Below the pieces are notes generated by a model. The model searched no databases. It worked only from the letters and a program-made list of their open reading frames with translations, and was not told the origin of the DNA. From Planctomycetota bacterium (lineage in GTDB: Bacteria > Planctomycetota > UBA1135 > GCA-002686595), in NCBI GenBank assembly GCA_022446815.1, contig JAKVCD010000018.1, positions 275,908 to 322,169 of the forward strand: a stretch of DNA of 46,262 nt, written 5' to 3'. The position numbers and the translations under genes were made by a program. Positions 40,927 through 46,262 of this stretch are shown one piece after another (positions within the stretch are counted from its first letter, which is position 1; each line of letters begins with the position of its first letter).

Positions 40927-42093
40927 ATGGCGCTCGTACCCCTCTCATACAACCTGCGCTCGCTGCGCGTGCGCAAGAGCTCCACGCTCCTGACGATCAT
41001 CTCTGTAGGCGCGACGGTCGCTATCTTCGCCGGGGTCCTCTCTCTGCAGCAGGGCTTCGAGACCCTCTTCTCGGACTCTGGGCGAGCTGACGTCTCGGTC
41101 TTCCTCCGGCCTGGCGCCGTCTCTGAGGGAGAGAGCGGGATCCCGCCGGAGAAGTGCGAGATCATCAAGAAGAGCCTCCCAGAGGTGCAGGTCGTCGACG
41201 GCATGCCGCTCGCATCTGCAGAGAGCTTCCTCGCTGTCCGCAGGCGCAAGCTCGATGGAGGAGAGACCAACGTCCCGATCCGTGGCGTGGAGCAGATGAC
41301 GTTCACGATCCGTGAGGGCGAGGTCGCTCTCTCTGAGGGGCGCGCCTTCGCGCCAGGTTCAGATGAGGTGATCGTCGGTGAGAAGCTCGTCGGGCGCATC
41401 CAAGGCTGCGCCCTCGGTGAGACGATCTGGCTCAACACCGTGCCCTTCAAGGTGGTCGGCGTGTTCTCTCATGATGGCCCCTTCGCTTCTGAGATTTGGT
41501 GTGACATCAGGCGCATGTCCGACGCGCTGGATAGACCGTGGTACAGCCGAGTCGTCGCAGTGTTGAATCCTGACGCTGACATCAACGCGCTCAAAGAGCG
41601 CATGAGTGAGCACAAGGAGATCCCGGCGAAGGTCATGGACGAGCGGACCTACTACGAGGATCAGACGCAGGCGCTCTCAGGTGTCCTGCGAGGTCTCGGC
41701 ACCTTCCTCGCAGTGATCATGGGGATGGCGGCCGCCTTCACAGCGACGAACACCATGCTGGCGGCGCTCTCTACGCGCTCACACGAGATCGGCATCTTGC
41801 TCTCCGTGGGCTTCCGGCCGACCGCGATCTTCCTCTCCTTCCTCTTCGAGGCGGTGCTCTTGAGCCTCGCTGGTGGCTTGGTCGGCGTGCTCGTCGCCTT
41901 CGCGATCAACGGTGCCGAGACCGGCACCACGAACTTCAGGACCTTCACAGAGATCGCCTTCGCCTTCCGGGTGACACCTACAGTGCTCAGCCAAGCGGTC
42001 TTCTTCTCGCTGCTCCTTGGCCTCCTCGGCGGCGCCTGGCCGGCATGGAGAGCGAGCAGGATGAAGCCTGTAGAGGCCCTGCGCAGGACCTGA
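40927..42093 (+). CDS. FtsX/MacB-type ABC permease, second of two
   Basis: This 388-residue protein begins 1 base after the stop of the first permease. It has the same architecture: an N-terminal helix (SSTLLTIISVGATVAIFAGV), a periplasmic domain of ~220 residues and three C-terminal helices (GTFLAVIMGMAAAFTATNTM, FEAVLLSLAGGLVGVLVAF, FFSLLLGLLGGAWPA). The conserved STRSHEIGILLSVGFRP and WPAWRASRMKPVEALRR segments mark the FtsX fold. With the adaptor and ATPase it completes an export system for lipoproteins, lipids, peptides or drugs; the substrate cannot be inferred. Its stop is 3 bases from that of the convergent gene. Confidence 0.92.
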   Translation: MALVPLSYNLRSLRVRKSSTLLTIISVGATVAIFAGVLSLQQGFETLFSDSGRADVSVFLRPGAVSEGESGIPPEKCEIIKKSLPEVQVVDGMPLASAESFLAVRRRKLDGGETNVPIRGVEQMTFTIREGEVALSEGRAFAPGSDEVIVGEKLVGRIQGCALGETIWLNTVPFKVVGVFSHDGPFASEIWCDIRRMSDALDRPWYSRVVAVLNPDADINALKERMSEHKEIPAKVMDERTYYEDQTQALSGVLRGLGTFLAVIMGMAAAFTATNTMLAALSTRSHEIGILLSVGFRPTAIFLSFLFEAVLLSLAGGLVGVLVAFAINGAETGTTNFRTFTEIAFAFRVTPTVLSQAVFFSLLLGLLGGAWPAWRASRMKPVEALRRT

Positions 42094-42096
42094 GGC

Positions 42097-43851
42097 TCAG
42101 AGGGTCCCGCCCGTGCGGGTCATGAGCGCAGGGAGGCGCAGCGCGTCCGTCGTCTCTGCGTAGCTCTCGCGGCCGCGGCCTACGTAGGCCGTAGGCTCGT
42201 CAGGCTTCGCAGGGAGCCCCGTGCGCTCGTGGAGCGCGGCGTCTCGCTCGGGGTCGATGAGCTGGACGATGCGGCTCGCGACGTAGGGCTTGAGTGCGGC
42301 GCTGAGCAGCGCGTGAGAGCGGGGATCACCGAAGGAACCTACGACGGTGATATGCATGGGCGCGTTGAGGCAGAGGTCCACCGCCCTGGCGTAGCCTGCC
42401 ACGTAGTGCCCGTAGGCTTTGTAGGAGCCGCCGAAGGCGGTGAGCGCGTCACGCGCGGCGTCGGTGTAGTCGTCCACCCAGCTCATGAGAGAGAGCCTGA
42501 TGAGCCCCTCTGAGAGGACCGCGTTCTCAAGGATAGAGCGGTTGCGCTTCTTCAGGCCCCCGCGAGCGGCGGGGTCGTAGGGGGTGTCGTAGAAGCTCCC
42601 GTCCGTCGCTCGCAAGTGTTCGATGGTCCAGTTCGCGAGCTCGGTTGCGAAGGACAGGAAGCGAGCCTCTCCGGTGTATTGGGCAGCATCCAAGAGTGCG
42701 CGCAGCGTGTAGGCCTGGTCGGAGAGGAGCCCGGGCAGGTGGGGGGCGGTGTCGTAGTAGTGACAGACGCCACGCTCCGAGTCGTAGAGCTCCTCCCAAA
42801 GAAAGTCGAGGGCGTCGAGGGCGGTGCGCGCGTAGCGTGGCTCTTCGAGCACGCTGTGAGCGTGGAGGAGAGTAGAGGCCGCCATCGCGTTCCAGTTCGC
42901 GTAGAGCGTCATGTCCCTCGAGGGTACGCCGTGGGCCCTCCTGCCCTCTCTCGTCTGGATGTGCGCGTAGGCAGAGTCTGCGTCTTGGCTGCCATAGAAG
43001 CAGCGACGCTCAGGGTCATACAAGGCGTCTTGCATCCAGCTGAGGACTCCCTCAGCGGTCTCTCGCCAGGCCTCTTCGCCGAGGGCCTGGTATGCCTCGA
43101 GGTAGGCGAACGCGCGCTGTGCGTTCGAGTCGAGCATCTTCTCGTGGTGTGGGACGCTCCAGTCGTTCTGCGTCGCATAGCGATAGAAGCCGCCCTCTAC
43201 TTGGTCGTGTATCTCTCCGCTCTGCATATTCCTGAGCGTCTTTCGCACGAGCTCAAGCAGGTCGTGATCGCCAGTCTGTGACCAGCGCAAGAGCGCGAAG
43301 TCGATCGCCTCGGGGTGGGGGAACTTCTGAGTCCTGCCCCAGCCGCCATACTCCTTGTCCGCTGTGCGTAGGAGGGTCTGGCTCGTGTGCTCGATGACGG
43401 CGACGGTCAGATCGATGGTCTCCTCGACGCCCTTGACGAGGGGGCGCGGCTGCTCAGGCACGGCGAGGGGCTCGTCGCTGTGGGCGAGGAGCTCGCGGAT
43501 GGCCCCGCGGTTCCCCTCATAAGCCTCCGCGACAGTCCGCAGGCGCTCTAGCAGCGCGGGCGCGTCGAGGTAGTTGTCCGAGGCGAGGTTGCCGCCCTCG
43601 TCGTCGAGGTAAGCCAGGGTCGGCCAGCCGCCGCGCGCATAGCGTGAGTCGAGGTCCGGGCGCTTGTCCTTGTCCACGCGGATCGGGATGAAGCGCTCTG
43701 AGATGAGCGAGGAGATCTCGGCTGAGGAGAGGACCTCGCGGTCGAGCTCTTTGCACCAGCGGCACCATGCCGCGCCGATGAACAGCAAGACGGGCCGCCG
43801 CGTCGTGCGGGCGGCCTCGAAGGCGCTCTCATTCCATTCGTACCAGTCCAT
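42097..43851 (-). CDS. Thioredoxin-domain protein of the SPATA20/YyaL (DUF255) family
   Basis: This 584-residue protein has an N-terminal thioredoxin-like domain (~1-125) that carries CRWC at 30-33 in FIGAAWCRWCKELDREVL, with the cis-Pro segment GGWPTLAYLDD. The rest (~150-560) resembles an (alpha/alpha)6 glycoside-hydrolase-like barrel: GGWGRTQKFPHPEAIDFALL, VEGGFYRYATQNDWSVPHHE and MLDSNAQRAFAYLEAYQALG. This pairing is the hallmark of the SPATA20/YyaL family, whose biochemical role is poorly known. At 584 residues it is shorter than the usual ~680. It has no signal peptide. It is convergent with the ABC permease gene. Confidence 0.88.
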   Translation of the reverse strand: MDWYEWNESAFEAARTTRRPVLLFIGAAWCRWCKELDREVLSSAEISSLISERFIPIRVDKDKRPDLDSRYARGGWPTLAYLDDEGGNLASDNYLDAPALLERLRTVAEAYEGNRGAIRELLAHSDEPLAVPEQPRPLVKGVEETIDLTVAVIEHTSQTLLRTADKEYGGWGRTQKFPHPEAIDFALLRWSQTGDHDLLELVRKTLRNMQSGEIHDQVEGGFYRYATQNDWSVPHHEKMLDSNAQRAFAYLEAYQALGEEAWRETAEGVLSWMQDALYDPERRCFYGSQDADSAYAHIQTREGRRAHGVPSRDMTLYANWNAMAASTLLHAHSVLEEPRYARTALDALDFLWEELYDSERGVCHYYDTAPHLPGLLSDQAYTLRALLDAAQYTGEARFLSFATELANWTIEHLRATDGSFYDTPYDPAARGGLKKRNRSILENAVLSEGLIRLSLMSWVDDYTDAARDALTAFGGSYKAYGHYVAGYARAVDLCLNAPMHITVVGSFGDPRSHALLSAALKPYVASRIVQLIDPERDAALHERTGLPAKPDEPTAYVGRGRESYAETTDALRLPALMTRTGGTL

Positions 43852-43961
43852 CTCGGGTCGGAGCTGTCCCGATGGATGGCCCCACTCCGATATCGGTCAT
43901 CCAGGGCGGCTCGTGGCACGCCCTCCCAAGGGCGGGCAGGCCTGGGGCGCGAGAGCGGGAA

Positions 43962-44378
43962 TCAGGCCTCTAGGGCCGCTGCGTCCGACTCTGAGGCCGG
44001 CTCATCACCCATAGGGGCGAGCGGAGGCAGCTCTACCTCGCGCCACTCAAGCTCAGGGCAGTCCGAGTACAGCCGATCGAGGTCGTAGTACTCTCTCGCC
44101 TCAGGCTGAAGCGCGTGCACGACCACGGTGCCGTAGTCGAGGACGACCCACCACGCCATGTCTGCGCCCTCAGGCTCGCCGTGGAGCTCGCCCATCTTCT
44201 TGAGGCGCACGTGGAGCTCTTGATGGATGGCCTTCACGTGGGGGCGGCTAGTGCCTGTGACGACCACGAAGTAGTCACCGACCTGCAAGTACTCGCCTAC
44301 CTCATAGACCCGGATGTCCAGGCCCTTCTTCTCGTCTGCGAGCTGTGCGCAGGCGGCGGCGAGTTGCTTTGAGTCGAT
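43962..44378 (-). CDS. rsfS: Ribosome silencing factor RsfS, apparently with an AUC start codon
   Basis: This protein of about 138 residues has the RsfS/Iojap core: KKGLDIRVYEV, VGDYFVVVTGTSRPHVKAIHQ, WWVVLDYGTVVVHALQPEAREYYDLDRLY. RsfS binds uL14 on the large ribosomal subunit and blocks subunit joining in slow growth. No ATG, GTG or TTG exists in frame between the upstream in-frame stop (44459) and a TTG at 44288 that would remove about 30 conserved residues. An ATC at 44378-44376 aligns exactly with Met1 of E. coli RsfS and lies 6 bases after CAGGAG (44390-44385). I therefore place the start there; a G-to-C sequence error turning ATG into ATC is the alternative. Confidence 0.85.
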   Translation of the reverse strand: MDSKQLAAACAQLADEKKGLDIRVYEVGEYLQVGDYFVVVTGTSRPHVKAIHQELHVRLKKMGELHGEPEGADMAWWVVLDYGTVVVHALQPEAREYYDLDRLYSDCPELEWREVELPPLAPMGDEPASESDAAALEA

Positions 44379-44400
44379 GACAGGCTCCTGTGGAAAGAGA

Positions 44401-44433
44401 GACGCGGATCGGGCTTGGGACCCGACCCGCGTC
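44401..44433 (-). terminator. Terminator between the pyrophosphatase gene and rsfS
   Basis: On the minus strand a 13-bp stem (GACGCGGGTCGGG with CCCGATCCGCGTC, one G-U pair) and a 7-base loop are followed by TCTCTTTCC. It lies 23 bases past the pyrophosphatase stop and its U-rich end is only about 13 bases before the rsfS start, so rsfS expression may depend on read-through. Confidence 0.8.
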
Positions 44434-44456
44434 CGAGTCGTTTCCCTGGGGGATCG

Positions 44457-46262
<1,806 letters not shown>

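Overview
The window is chromosomal bacterial DNA, GC-rich (about two-thirds G+C by eye). It is densely coded on both strands, with strong preference for CTC, GAG, GCG and GTC codons and few clear Shine-Dalgarno sequences. I infer a member of Planctomycetota, probably a marine lineage near the Saltatorellus/Poly30 group. The reasons are: two secreted proteins end in the same ~145-residue Cys/Gly-rich domain (CPCGN, FGDGLRCAGG, WYRD, PCGSxFNL), which I remember as abundant in that group; the PPi-type phosphofructokinase and K+-dependent membrane pyrophosphatase; a split b6-type cytochrome bc complex with a giant multihaem cytochrome; and secreted matrixin/TIG proteins. No rRNA, CRISPR array, insertion sequence, phage or plasmid gene was seen.

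Layout. (1) 1-7014, plus strand: a CoA-thioester gene set (3' end of 3-hydroxyacyl-CoA dehydrogenase, crotonase, thiolase) with two cyclophilin isomerases between them. A fused, domain-permuted aconitase/isopropylmalate-isomerase protein and an isocitrate/isopropylmalate-type dehydrogenase follow; a strong terminator ends the run. (2) 7067-10534: a secreted triple-repeat Cys protein, a PlsC acyltransferase and a secreted repeat protein carrying the lineage-type C-terminal domain. (3) 10550-13214, minus: a probable operon of a bacterial homologue of the tRNA-queuosine mannosyltransferase, a DsbD-N-like protein and a redoxin lipoprotein. (4) 13262-18551: an HD-domain phosphohydrolase, a secreted trihaem cytochrome c, a TPR/zincin metallopeptidase and a second protein with the shared C-terminal domain. 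(5) 18879-22418: an aminotransferase, a large membrane-anchored protein of unknown function and a tRNA-Leu with the unusual anticodon AAG. (6) 22622-32390, plus: PPi-type phosphofructokinase, a HEAT-repeat membrane protein, Rieske protein, b6-like cytochrome b, cytochrome b C-terminal half, an octahaem 1252-residue cytochrome and a blue-copper protein, closed by a textbook terminator. (7) 32509-37513: a PDZ protein with extreme Arg- and His/Glu-rich tails, a small unknown gene, and a translationally coupled pair of secreted protein and matrixin-TIG protease. (8) 37569-42093: a MacA/MacB-LolCDE-like export system. (9) 42097-46262, minus: a SPATA20/YyaL-like thioredoxin-domain protein, the ribosome silencing factor RsfS (apparently with an AUC start), a terminator, and the membrane-bound pyrophosphatase running off the window.

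How it fits together: region 6 reads as a respiratory quinol-oxidising complex. The Rieske and b6-type subunits, including the cysteine that binds haem ci in cytochrome b6f, would pass electrons to the octahaem cytochrome and perhaps the blue-copper protein. PPi-PFK and the ion-pumping PPase suggest a cell that uses pyrophosphate as an energy currency. The most unusual items are the b6-type/octahaem complex, the tRNA-Leu(AAG), the AUC-start rsfS behind a terminator, the bacterial QTMAN homologue in a redox operon, and the Arg/His-rich PDZ protein.
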